64,000 nt of DNA. It comes from Melolontha melolontha. Lineage: Eukaryota; Arthropoda; Insecta; Coleoptera; Scarabaeidae. The DNA is taken from assembly GCA_935421215.2 (NCBI GenBank), contig OW285239.1, positions 84,558,434 to 84,622,433 on the forward strand, given 5' to 3'. Of the stretch, positions 21,442 through 30,418 are shown one piece after another. Each line of letters opens with the position of its first letter. Position 1 is the stretch's first letter. The notes beneath the pieces are model-generated. The model worked only from the letters and a program-made list of their open reading frames with translations, did no database searches and was not told the DNA's origin. A program made the translations under genes and the position numbers.

Positions 21442-23106
21442 TTACAAAATTAAATTATAGTATATACTGCTTAGATTTTTTATATCATTTCTGTTGTTAA
21501 TTGAATTTTTTTCCTGTTTAATACTGATCATTTCTTTAATTTGTCTTTTCACTGTGTGTTGTTCTTTATCAATTATCTGTGTGTTTTCAAAATCGAAATG
21601 GTGATCGCGTTGTAGTTTGTGTGTAGACAATGCAGTTTTGTCTGTTCTAGAGTATTTGTGGGCTTGTATTCTTTTGTATAAATATTGTTTCGTTTGGCCT
21701 ATGTAGTAACTATCGCAATCGCGACATGGTATTTTATATACGACATGTGTTTCTCGATTTTTTTCTATTTTAGGTTTAAGTTTTGAAAATAAATGTTTAT
21801 TAGTATTACTAAGTTTATATGTTGTAGCTATATCATATTTTTTTAAAGTGTGTTTAATTTTTTCCGATAGTTGTGGAACATATGGAATTGTGATATATGT
21901 TGTGTCATTGTTCAAATTTTTATTGGTGTCTGCAGTGTTGTATATTTGGTGTACTCTTTTTTTAATAGTTTGGTCTATAAGTTGTGGTGGATAATTATTA
22001 TCAGTTAGGATTGTTTTAATTTTTTTGATGTTATCTTTTCTGTATTTAGTATGTGATAGTTTTACTGCCCTATCAGTCAGATTATTTATAATCATTTTAT
22101 TGAATACTGTAGGAGCATTTGAGTGGTAATTCATATATCGAAAAGAAGCTGTGGGTTTATTATACCAATTTGTATAAATAGTACCCTGTCTATCATAGCT
22201 CAAAGAAATATCAAGAAAATTAATACTGTTATTAAATTCTTCTTCAATAGTGAATTTTAATTTGTTGTGAAAACTGTTGAATTTATTTAAGAGATAGTTT
22301 ATTTTGTTGGTCGGAATACATGTTATGATATCATCAACGTATCTTTTGAAAAAAATGGGGTGGAAGTCTAATGAATTGATAACGTTTTGTTCTAAATGTT
22401 CCATTACTAGATTTGCAATAGGAGCAGCTAAAGGAGAGCCCATGGCAATACCAAATGTTTGACTATAAAAAGAATTTTGGTATTGAAAATATGTGTTATC
22501 GAGACAGAAGTGTATACCTCTAATAAACTCGTTTTTATTTAGTGATGTGTGTGGACTAATTTCATCCCATTTGGATTCTATTATGTTTATAGCTAGATCT
22601 GTAGGAATGTTAGTATATAAAGATTCTACATCAAGTGATATAATTTTGTGATTAGTTGGGACTTTTTGATCTTTGATGAAATTTTGAAATTGCCATGAGT
22701 CTTTAGTATGATATTCAGTTTTTCCTAACATCTTAGATATGCTATCACCTAGGAATTTTGCTATATTATAAGTAGGGGCTTGTATGTTAGATACTATTGG
22801 TCTTAAAGGGATATTATTTTTGTGAATTTTAGGTAGACCATATATTGAAGGAGGGTGTGAATTAAAAATGCGAAGTTTGTTTTTAGTGTTGAAATCTATT
22901 AGGTTAAGTCTATGCCATTTATTTATTAAGTTATTATTTTCTTTTTGAGTTTTTTCTGTTGGATTATTTCTTTCTTTTTTATAGGTGAATTTATCGTCTA
23001 ATAGCTTTACGCATACGTAATAATAACTCATGTCTTGCTTTTCCCTGCCTATCCCTGTTTTCTGTTTTTTGCTGATGTGGTCCTCTACTGGGTTGCAGCC
23101 TAGCAT
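21442..23106 (-). CDS. Penelope-like reverse transcriptase with GIY-YIG endonuclease, 5'-truncated
   Basis: Enzyme that copies PLE RNA into DNA at a break made by its own endonuclease. 554 residues, uninterrupted. Reverse transcriptase motifs: SIYGLPKIHK (about residues 85-95), LDVESLYTNIP with the catalytic D159, FGIAMGSPLAAPIAN (motif B), and KRYVDDI with D258-D259. The C-terminal GIY-YIG nuclease starts with VVYKIPCRDCDSYYIGQT (YYIG at 467-470), with a following arginine and histidine (YKRIQAHK). The first 32 residues come from the inverted repeat (the loop begins at 23009), and family members are usually longer at the N-terminus. The true N-terminal part of the RT domain is therefore missing or replaced, and the ATG at 23106 may not be the natural start. 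The frame stops at 21442. Motifs needed for catalysis are otherwise present; whether this copy works is unknown. Confidence 0.9.
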   Translation of the reverse strand: MLGCNPVEDHISKKQKTGIGREKQDMSYYYVCVKLLDDKFTYKKERNNPTEKTQKENNNLINKWHRLNLIDFNTKNKLRIFNSHPPSIYGLPKIHKNNIPLRPIVSNIQAPTYNIAKFLGDSISKMLGKTEYHTKDSWQFQNFIKDQKVPTNHKIISLDVESLYTNIPTDLAINIIESKWDEISPHTSLNKNEFIRGIHFCLDNTYFQYQNSFYSQTFGIAMGSPLAAPIANLVMEHLEQNVINSLDFHPIFFKRYVDDIITCIPTNKINYLLNKFNSFHNKLKFTIEEEFNNSINFLDISLSYDRQGTIYTNWYNKPTASFRYMNYHSNAPTVFNKMIINNLTDRAVKLSHTKYRKDNIKKIKTILTDNNYPPQLIDQTIKKRVHQIYNTADTNKNLNNDTTYITIPYVPQLSEKIKHTLKKYDIATTYKLSNTNKHLFSKLKPKIEKNRETHVVYKIPCRDCDSYYIGQTKQYLYKRIQAHKYSRTDKTALSTHKLQRDHHFDFENTQIIDKEQHTVKRQIKEMISIKQEKNSINNRNDIKNLSSIYYNLIL

Positions 23107-23952
23107 ATGCGCTACAAAACTCTAGGGGGGTCTGCCCGTTGGGCAGTCAGGTGCCATTCCGCCTTTCCAGCAAGAGTGAGGAACCATGCTACGCGGCGCT
23201 ATCTCGTCGCCGCGCAATGCACACACCACTAGGACCGGTCCTGGGCGACAACCTGGCTAGGTTGCCGTTAACAGCACACACACGTTCGACGTGTGTGCTA
23301 TGCCCCCGCTTCGGCGGAAAACGTTAAGATGGCATAAGTGTGACCATCGTCGACCGAGGTAGCCACTAAGAGTGTTCCCTTAGTTGCGATGAGCAACCCC
23401 GTACAGGGTGCGCTTCGCCTGTCTGCGCCTTGCCCCGTTGGGGCGGGGGTCAGACCGTCGAAGTACTGCACGGAATTGTAAAGAAGTTGTCGGGAAAGGG
23501 TTGGCGGCCCTACGCAACGGCTGGTTATCCGACCTCTCTAAATTCATGCGACCGATCACTAAACACACGCACGAACGCACCGACATACAAAACCCTACAC
23601 TTACGCTCTCACACAAAACCACACACCCATAGAGAGACGCAAGCTGCCAGCAGCAACCAACACACAAGTTCATACCCAGAAGGAGACACAAATTGCTAGC
23701 AGCGAACAACACATATTTTCACACCTTGTTATCTATTTTTTGGAATACTAAGGCATGATTTATTATTATTACTAGAATGTATCTTTGAATAATTTAAACC
23801 ATAGCAACTTAATTACTTGACATTTATATCCTGTCATTCATATTTTGTATTCTCTTGAAAAAGGCGTATACAGCCGAAACATGTAGAGTTTTTTAAATAC
23901 ATGTATTTTGAAGTAATATACAGACCTTTGATCGCCTACTGATTAGGTTTAC

Positions 23953-24015
<63 letters not shown>

Positions 24016-24045
24016 AATTTTGTGAAAAACTTATCTGCGCGGAAT

Positions 24046-24091
24046 GTGCATATATCGATATTTCACTGTTTTTTACAGATCATCAGTGCAC
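24046..24091 (-). ncRNA. Hammerhead ribozyme, copy 1
   Basis: Minus strand: GTGCA, CTGATGA, stem II CTGT/ACAG, GAAA, palindromic stem III TATCGATA, UA, then TGCAC closing stem I. Same structure as the plus-strand copies. Confidence 0.75.
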
Positions 24092-24347
24092 CTTGCCGAA
24101 GACAGACATGATATTCACTTCTATACTACGTGTATATATACGAACTGTAATGAACTTCATGTGTATGAGAATTAATAATTATTAAATCTCATTTTACATG
24201 CGATTGTCGCTATAATTTGTTGCATTTAATTCTACAATTCGGCAAATCACTTTTGCCCTAGATTGTAGACGCAACAAGCCGCGACATCAACTGTACAAGT
24301 TGTCAGTACAAATGAAAAATTTTGTGAAAAACTTATCTGCGCGGAAT

Positions 24348-24393
24348 GTGCATATATCGATATTTCACTGTTTTTTATAGATCATCAGTGCAC
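24348..24393 (-). ncRNA. Hammerhead ribozyme, copy 2
   Basis: Identical in layout to copy 1. The loop of stem II differs by one base (TTTTTTATAG here against TTTTTTACAG on the plus strand), which weakens one stem II pair to G-U. Confidence 0.72.
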
Positions 24394-24668
24394 CTTACCG
24401 AAGACAGACATGATATTCACTTCTATACTACGTGTATATATACGAACTGTAATGAACTTCATGTGTATGAGAATTAATAATTATTAAATCTCATTTTACA
24501 TGCGATTGTCGCATTTGCCGAATTGTAGAATTAAATGCAACAAATTATAGCGACAATCGTATGTAAAATGAGATTTAATAATTATTAATTCTCATACACA
24601 TGAAGTTCATTACAGTTCGTATATATACACGTAGTATAGAAGTGAATATCATGTCTGTCTTCGGTAAG

Positions 24669-24714
24669 GTGCACTGATGATCTGTAAAAAACAGTGAAAT
24701 ATCGATATATGCAC
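24669..24714 (+). ncRNA. Hammerhead ribozyme, copy 3
   Basis: Stem I GTGCA (24669-24673) pairs with TGCAC (24710-24714). Core CTGATGA 24674-24680; stem II CTGT (24682-24685) with ACAG (24691-24694); core GAAA 24696-24699; stem III ATATC/GATAT; predicted cleavage after A24709. T24681 and T24695 at the base of stem II do not pair. Stem III is a perfect palindrome with no room for a loop, as in minimal PLE hammerheads thought to work as dimers. Confidence 0.78.
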
Positions 24715-24973
24715 ATTCCGCGCAGATAAGTTTTTCACAAAATTTTTCATTTGTACTGACAACTTGTACAGTTGATGTCGCGGCTTGTTGCGTCTACAAT
24801 CTAGGGCAAAAGTGATTTGCCGAATTGTAGAATTAAATGCAACAAATTATAGCGACAATCGCATGTAAAATGAGATTTAATAATTATTAATTCTCATACA
24901 CATCATGAAGTTCATTACAGTTCGTATATATACACGTAGTATAGAAGTGAATATCATGTCTGTCTTCGGTAAG

Positions 24974-25019
24974 GTGCACTGATGATCTGTAAAAAACAGT
25001 GAAATATCGATATATGCAC
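24974..25019 (+). ncRNA. Hammerhead ribozyme, copy 4
   Basis: Same sequence as copy 3, 305 bases downstream (CTGATGA 24979-24985, GAAA 25001-25004). RNA cut between copies 3 and 4 would give a 305-base monomer. Confidence 0.78.
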
Positions 25020-25226
25020 ATTCCGCGCAGATAAGTTTTTCACAAAATTTTTCATTTGTACTGACAACTTGTACAGTTGATGTCGCGGCTTGTTGCGTCT
25101 ACAATCTAGGGCAAAAGTGATTTGCCGAATTGTAGAATTAAATGCAACAAATTATAGCGACAATCGCATGTAAAATGAGATTTAATAATTATTAATTCTC
25201 ATACACATGAAGTTCATATATATATA

Positions 25227-25298
25227 TACCGGGTTTTGCTTTTGTCATTACATATAACTATAATGCAATGACTTTTTTTCATTTAGACATCATTTATA

Positions 25299-25300
<2 letters not shown>
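25227..25300 (+). repeat. Terminal fragment of the 17403-20234 Tc1/mariner family
   Basis: CCGGGTTTTGCTTTTGTCAT then TACATATAACTATAATGCAA matches the right end at 20234 read inward. No transposase is attached; it sits between (TA)n tracts. Confidence 0.65.
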
Positions 25301-25346
<46 letters not shown>

Positions 25347-25348
<2 letters not shown>

Positions 25349-27245
25349 AAAAGGCCATTTCAATTGAAACGAGCCACCTCAACTAACTCTTTAGTGTCTG
25401 TGATTTATATAAAATTATAAAACTTGTCAGTTTTCATATCAAGGGGGACAACTTTTAATGTCGAGCCTGGCTATTTAAAATCATTCCTGAGAGCGTTGCA
25501 GCCCCACCATATAAATTTAAATAGGGAAGATTGGTCTTGTGTCAAAAGGTTTTTAAATCTCTTTACGGCAACATCTATCAAACAGTCATTTTTTTATCAG
25601 AAACCAAAAAGTGCATTATTTTCAACCTGTGTAATAAAACACGACTAGTAGTACAATTTTGCTTCAAATGCTCACAAGAACATTTCGCCAATTTTTGTGG
25701 TAACTAGGGCAACTCACACTTGATTTTGTTACACTGACACCTTTTATGTCCACATTTTTTGCTTCTGTTTTCAGCTTTAGAAACTTATTTTGTATAATAT
25801 TAGTTTACGTTTACATTGTTTAGTGGAATGTTCTTTAGTGAAGTTGACTTTTAGCTTAATCGTGAATTCACAATTAATAAATAATGGTCTATTCTATCCA
25901 AGAACGTGTAGAATTAGTGACTTTGTATTATGAGAATGGGAAGTGTGCAAGATCTACAGCTTGCTTATTCAACGAAAATCATGTAGACCAAAATGTGCGA
26001 CACGAGTACTTACTGGAATTAATCCAAAAATTTACGGAAACGATCTCTGTACATAACAAAAAACAACATTTTCATCGGGTTGTAAATAATGAAGATATCA
26101 ACGTCGAAGTCTTAGGTCAAGTCGAAGTTCTCGCAAATGCAACGTCGATACGACAGGTGTCTCAAGCATCAAGAGTAAGCTGTTCATCAGTTTGTAGAAT
26201 ACTTAAGATGTTCAAATTTCATCCCTATAAAGTGATACTTGATCACGAATTGAATGAGGATGATTTTGGCAGGACGTTGGAATTTTGTGAAGTAATGGCC
26301 GAGCGCATCAACAAAAATCGAAGCTTATTGTATATATCCTTTTCGGACGAATCATCTTTTTCATTTAATGGTGAAGTAAATTGTAACAACTGCAGATATT
26401 GGAGTGACACCAACCCCCATTTGACGCGTGAAACACATACACAATGGCCACAGAAACTTAATGAATGGTCATCTCTTAGGACCCCTATTCATTAACGGGG
26501 CTTTCAACGGTCAAATGTATTTGAACATGCTGGACGACACAATCAATCCTTTGATTACAGAAAAATTGGAACAAGATCCAGATTTTTTGGAGAATGAGGT
26601 AATATTTCAGCAAGATGAAGCGTCTGCACATTACGCTGTCAGACTACGACAATTTCTGGATAATCGTTGGATTTGTCGAAGGGGGTCTATAGAGTGGCCT
26701 GCCGGATCTTATACCACTTATTTTTTTTTCTCTGGGGGCATCTTAAGCCTGAAGTGTATGCCACGAGTTCAGCTTCCTCACAAGAGTTACGCCAAAAAGT
26801 TGTTGAAGAATGCCAACGAATAACTCCAGAAATGTTGCGAAATGTCGAGAGAGCAATTTGAAGCCTGATTGTATTATTATATGTAGGTTTATAGTCATAA
26901 TTTTGAAAATTTAATAAAATAAAATCAAAGCCATTTCACTCTAGTCGTGTTTTATTACATGGGTTGAAAATAATGCAATTTTCTTACAGATAAAAAAATG
27001 ACTTTTTGATACATGTTGCCGTAAAGAGAATTAAAAGACCTTTTGAATGGGTGGTCACAAAACCCATCTTCCCTTAAATTTTTATGGTGCGAGCTACTAC
27101 GCCCCCAGAAATGATTTTAAATCGTCAGGCTCAACATTAAAAGGTGTCCCTCTTGATATGAAAAGTGACAGATTTCATATCTTTATATAAATCACAGGCG
27201 GTAAAGAGTTATTTGAGGTGGCTCGTTTCAACTGAATGCCTTGTG
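25347..27245 (+). mobile_element. Tc1/mariner-type element with about 302-bp terminal inverted repeats
   Basis: TA flanks at 25345-25346 and 27246-27247. Left repeat 25347-25648 and right repeat 26941-27245, outer part sharing GAAACGAGCCACCTCAA and inner part sharing AATAAAACACGACTAG/CTAGTCGTGTTTTATT. Total 1,899 bp. The arms differ at many places, more than those of the 36487 element, which suggests greater age. Confidence 0.85.
25884..26861 (+). pseudogene. Tc1/mariner-type transposase (DUF4817 N-terminus), two frameshifts
   Basis: The ATG at 25884 opens the N-terminal helix-turn-helix region (MVYSIQERVELVTLYYENGK). Downstream come SIRQVSQASRVSCSSVCRIL, KFHPYK and the first catalytic motif FSDESSF in the same frame. 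Near 26440-26495 the frame shifts (HLLGPLFINGAFNGQMYLNM), then FQQDEASAHYAVRLRQFL gives the second D, followed by WICRRG and WPAG. At 26705-26725 a T-run disrupts the third motif, and the C-terminus ITPEMLRNVERAI lies in a third frame, ending at 26861. The third catalytic D is not readable. Expected full length is about 330 residues. It lies centrally between the terminal repeats. Confidence 0.85.
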
Positions 27246-27247
27246 TA

Positions 27248-28051
27248 TATATACTTATATAGGATATATATCCTACATATTGTTCTTATATAAAATTATT
27301 ATATGTAGAACGTATTGTTGGAAGAAACTTCTTAGATACATTAGTCTATTCGCTTAGTTATAAGCAGTTTTAGCAAATTAGTTTTAAATTTAAGTGATTA
27401 TACAGTATTTTTGTTGGTATTAAAAATGTTTCACTTTTAAATAAACTACCTAAATTTTTTTAAATTATTACTTATTTTGATAAAGAAACAATGTAGAAAT
27501 TTGAATCCTTATGAAGTTCTGTAATATTTTAAAATCAATTTGATCTCATTAAAACTAGATCGCGAACGGAATAAAACATGAAAAATTTAATTTAGGGATA
27601 TAATTTAAATACGGGTTTTGAAGAAATAGTCTCTGTTAGCCTAAATAGCCTTGTAGTTAGTACAGTAGAATTTATGGAATATTAACATTTTGAAAACAAT
27701 ACTTTTCATTAGACACTGAAGTTCGGTTTGTTGTTCGCAATTTGGTCAACAGGAAACAAGAAATTTTTTTCATGGACGGAATGCAGAAATGGTTTCAGCG
27801 TTCGGAGAAATGTGTTGCACTAATTGGTGATTATATAAAAAAATATTTGTGTGTATGGGTAGAATTAGTAGAACAATAAATGTATTTCATTTTGAGATTC
27901 GTTCCATTATTTTCTCTTTCCTTATTCTTAATTTATTGTGGTTGGAAACCTTATATATCAATCCGTTCTAATAATAAGTGTGGCAAGAGACAGTCTTTGT
28001 GAAGGCTATCATGATAAGGCGACAATATATTGACGACGTGGGAATACATTT
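27248..28051. other. Anonymous DNA with short shared repeat at 27638-27697
   Basis: Apart from the fragment shared with 15575-15620, nothing is recognised. It precedes the piggyBac insertion. Confidence 0.5.
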
Positions 28052-28069
28052 CTAACCCTGAAATGCTGT

Positions 28070-28275
28070 TTGGGGTACACATGTACCCCAGCCTTCTTCA
28101 AAAATCCCGCTAATCGAAAACAGATGGAGCTGCGCTCGCGGGCTTTTGAGTAGTTTCAGCACACGATGCGACAGTTCATGTGCGATATTTGTGAAAGACA
28201 GCGCCTTTGCATCTTTGAGATATTTGATAGTTTGGGTACATGTGTACCCCAGTGTAGCAGAATAAGACTGTATTA
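28070..28275 (+). promoter_or_regulatory. Subterminal palindromic boxes, left end of piggyBac
   Basis: TTTGGGGTACACATGTACCC at 28070 and TTTGGGTACATGTGTACCCC at 28231, the second followed by AGTGTAGCAGAATAAG. A third copy at the right end (30350-30386) is followed by ACTGTAGCAGATTAAG in the same direction. Such paired subterminal repeats are plausible transposase binding sites; that role is inferred. Confidence 0.5.
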
Positions 28276-28394
28276 AATTTATTTTCGCTTGTAAGTATAT
28301 ATTTGTTTTACTAAATTATTTGATTATTAATGTTTTTACTACATAGTTTATGGTATTTTTTAATTTAATTGTTGTTTTTTAGATCACGCAAGTA

Positions 28395-30239
28395 ATGGCT
28401 TCTCGAAATAAGATTTTCGATCTAACAAATCCTGATGGTCTAGCTGAAATATACTGTATTCTTTATGATTCTGATTCCGAGGGTTCTCAGGACGAGATCG
28501 ATTTTAGAGAGGACCTCGAAGAGGACAAAGAGTCTGAAACTGAAGACGACCCAATAGTTTCCTCTATTCAAGTCCAACCTCAGGATCCCTTACCACCCGT
28601 CTATGTTTCTGAGGGCGATGTACCCTTGGCACAGATACAGCTTGCAGAACAAGATAAGGTTAAAGTTTTCAAGGTTTCCACCAAACTAAGGGGCAAAAAT
28701 GGATTCAAATGGTCAGGTGTGAAAGGAGCAGTTCATCGTGCACCAAAAAGAAATCTTGTTATGCATTTACCCGGAAATAAAAATGAATCAAGACAAATAC
28801 AATCAGGAATAGAAGCATGGCAATTATGTTTCACCAGAGAAAATCTGGATTCGATAACAGAACATACCAACAAAGAAATAAAAATTCAAAGATTGAAATA
28901 TGGCAAAGAAATGGGCAATAGTGATACAGAAGATACACCAATAGCTAATAAACCTTCCTACACCAGAGACACAGATAATATTGAAATGATGGCTCTCTTT
29001 GGTTTATTCTATTATGCCGGCGTAATGAAGATGAATGGAGTATTTAGAAAAGAACTCTTTGATAAAGACAATGGTATACCCATATTTCGAGCAACAATGC
29101 CCGAAGCACGTTTTATATTTTTAGTAAACTGCCTCCGGTTTGACGATAAAAACATCAGAGCTGAAAGAAGAGAAATCGACAACCTTGCAGCATTTCGAGA
29201 AGTTTTTGAGAGATCTATAAACAAAATGAAAAACTTATATGTACCTTCGGAGTACACCACAATTGATGAACAATTGGTTGGATTTCGTGGCCGATGTCCT
29301 TTCAAAATGTATATTCCTTCAAAACCCGATAAATATGGGATTAAAATTGTGATGAGCTGTGATGCTAAAACGGCATATGTACTCGACGCTGAAGTTTATA
29401 TAGGCAAAAACTCCACACCATCTAATATTCCTGTTGCCCAGTATTATTGCGATAAACTGACCACTTCTTTTCAAGGAACCAATAGAAATCTGATAATGGA
29501 CAACTGGTTCACATCTGTGCCGACGGCAAAAAACCTTTTAGAAAAAAAAATTACAGTTGTAGATACACTGAAGGAAAATAAAACAGAAATTCCTCCATCA
29601 TTCTTGGACCTCAAGGAGAGGCAGATAAACTCCGCCATGTTTTGCTATAGTGACCAACTTACATTATTATCATATTGTCCACCAAAAACTAAGAAAAAAA
29701 CTGTTATCATGCTTTCAACAATGCATGAACAAGGTGATGAGTTAAATACCACCAAATTACCAGAAATTATAGAATTTTATAATTCCACCAAGGGAGGAGT
29801 GGACACTTTGGACCAACTGTGCCACACTTATTCTACTAGTAGAAAAACACGCCGTTGGCCATTATGCCTGTTTTATAATTTGCTAAATATTGTGGGATAT
29901 AACTCGTTGGTACTTTTAAGAGGTTCGAATGCACAAAATAAAGAAATTGTCAAAAACAGAAGAGATTATCTGAAAAAACTTGCACTTGATTTAGTGAAAC
30001 CTCATATGCAAAGTCGCTTGCAAACTTCAATTATGAGGCGTGAACTCCGTCAAACTATATGCGATGTACTCAAAATAACCCCTCCAGTAGAAGTACTAAC
30101 AAGGCCACCTGCTAGCACCGGTAGATGTTCATTTTGCCACAGAAACCAAGACCGAAAATCGAGGGTCAACTGCGATATATGCAGAAAATGTATTTGTTTA
30201 CAACATCAAAAGACAATTTGTCCAACTTGTGCGGAGTGA
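28395..30239 (+). CDS. piggyBac transposase, 614 residues, apparently intact
   Basis: Cut-and-paste transposase that excises precisely and inserts at TTAA. Acidic N-terminus (residues 28-55, rich in D and E), then the DDE_Tnp_1_7 type core. The three catalytic aspartates of piggyBac are present: D291 in TIDEQLVGFRGR, D369 in LIMDNWFTSVP, D470 in KGGVDTLDQL. The basic region KTRRWP follows. The C-terminus is a cysteine-rich finger at about 576-613 with the pairs CSFC, CDIC, CIC and CPTC, as in family members where it binds terminal DNA. Length is close to the family's usual 560-640. The ATG at 28395 follows AAGTA and is the first in frame; no competing upstream start. No stop or frameshift anywhere. 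It lies 339 bp inside the left end and 175 bp from the right end, so the element could be autonomous. A second, broken piggyBac of a different lineage is at 63066-64000. Confidence 0.94.
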   Translation: MASRNKIFDLTNPDGLAEIYCILYDSDSEGSQDEIDFREDLEEDKESETEDDPIVSSIQVQPQDPLPPVYVSEGDVPLAQIQLAEQDKVKVFKVSTKLRGKNGFKWSGVKGAVHRAPKRNLVMHLPGNKNESRQIQSGIEAWQLCFTRENLDSITEHTNKEIKIQRLKYGKEMGNSDTEDTPIANKPSYTRDTDNIEMMALFGLFYYAGVMKMNGVFRKELFDKDNGIPIFRATMPEARFIFLVNCLRFDDKNIRAERREIDNLAAFREVFERSINKMKNLYVPSEYTTIDEQLVGFRGRCPFKMYIPSKPDKYGIKIVMSCDAKTAYVLDAEVYIGKNSTPSNIPVAQYYCDKLTTSFQGTNRNLIMDNWFTSVPTAKNLLEKKITVVDTLKENKTEIPPSFLDLKERQINSAMFCYSDQLTLLSYCPPKTKKKTVIMLSTMHEQGDELNTTKLPEIIEFYNSTKGGVDTLDQLCHTYSTSRKTRRWPLCLFYNLLNIVGYNSLVLLRGSNAQNKEIVKNRRDYLKKLALDLVKPHMQSRLQTSIMRRELRQTICDVLKITPPVEVLTRPPASTGRCSFCHRNQDRKSRVNCDICRKCICLQHQKTICPTCAE

Positions 30240-30418
30240 TAATAAAATACTATTTTGCTGAATAAACCCAAATGTAGAAAGTTATTTTAACTTGTTTTTG
30301 CGTTATATTTAAATAAACATATTTATTGACAAAAATTAGCTAACTTTTATTTGGGGTACACCTGGACCCCACTGTAGCAGATTAAGTCCTGAAAATAAGT
30401 GTAGCGTTCCAGGGTTAA

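Larger units (their letters stand above)
20287..23952 (-). mobile_element. Penelope-like element with 943-bp inverted repeats
   Basis: Arms 20287-21229 and 23010-23952 pair with no length difference (paired positions sum to 44239 throughout) and almost no mismatches (one at 20803/23436). The 1.78-kb loop holds the reverse transcriptase. Each arm has an outer PLE end with a hammerhead-like GGC...GCCGAAAC stem, then a GC-rich part with a string of perfect hairpins. PLEs are known to carry direct or inverted terminal repeats. (TA)n tracts border both sides. The near identity of the arms indicates a recent insertion or recent conversion. Confidence 0.85.
24011..25216. repeat. Tandem hammerhead repeat array (retrozyme-like), two opposed halves
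   Basis: Unit length 302-305 bp. Minus-oriented units: 24011-24312 and 24313-24512 (partial). Plus-oriented units: 24513-24816, 24817-25121 and 25122-25216 (partial). The units are nearly identical. Each full copy contains a hammerhead ribozyme, a TTTAATAATTATTAATTCTC block and ATATACACGTAGTATAGAAG. No protein-coding frame. The array lies between (TA)n tracts and abuts the PLE described above. Animal retrozymes, described as non-autonomous circular-RNA-forming repeats related to PLEs, have this size and layout; assignment to that group is inference. Confidence 0.8.
28056..30414 (+). mobile_element. piggyBac-family transposon, structurally complete
   Basis: Termini CCCTGAAATGCT (28056) and, inverted, CCCTGGAACGCT (30414). 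The right flank is TTAA (30415-30418), the piggyBac target; the left flank is CTAA (28052-28055), one base off. Length 2,359 bp with one unbroken transposase. A palindromic box (GGGGTACACATGTACCCC type) occurs at about 28073, 28234 and 30352. Confidence 0.9.

Noticed and set aside
24011..25216. CRISPR array
   Set aside because: Units are over 300 bp, nearly identical throughout and lie in two orientations, without spacers. The genome is that of an animal.
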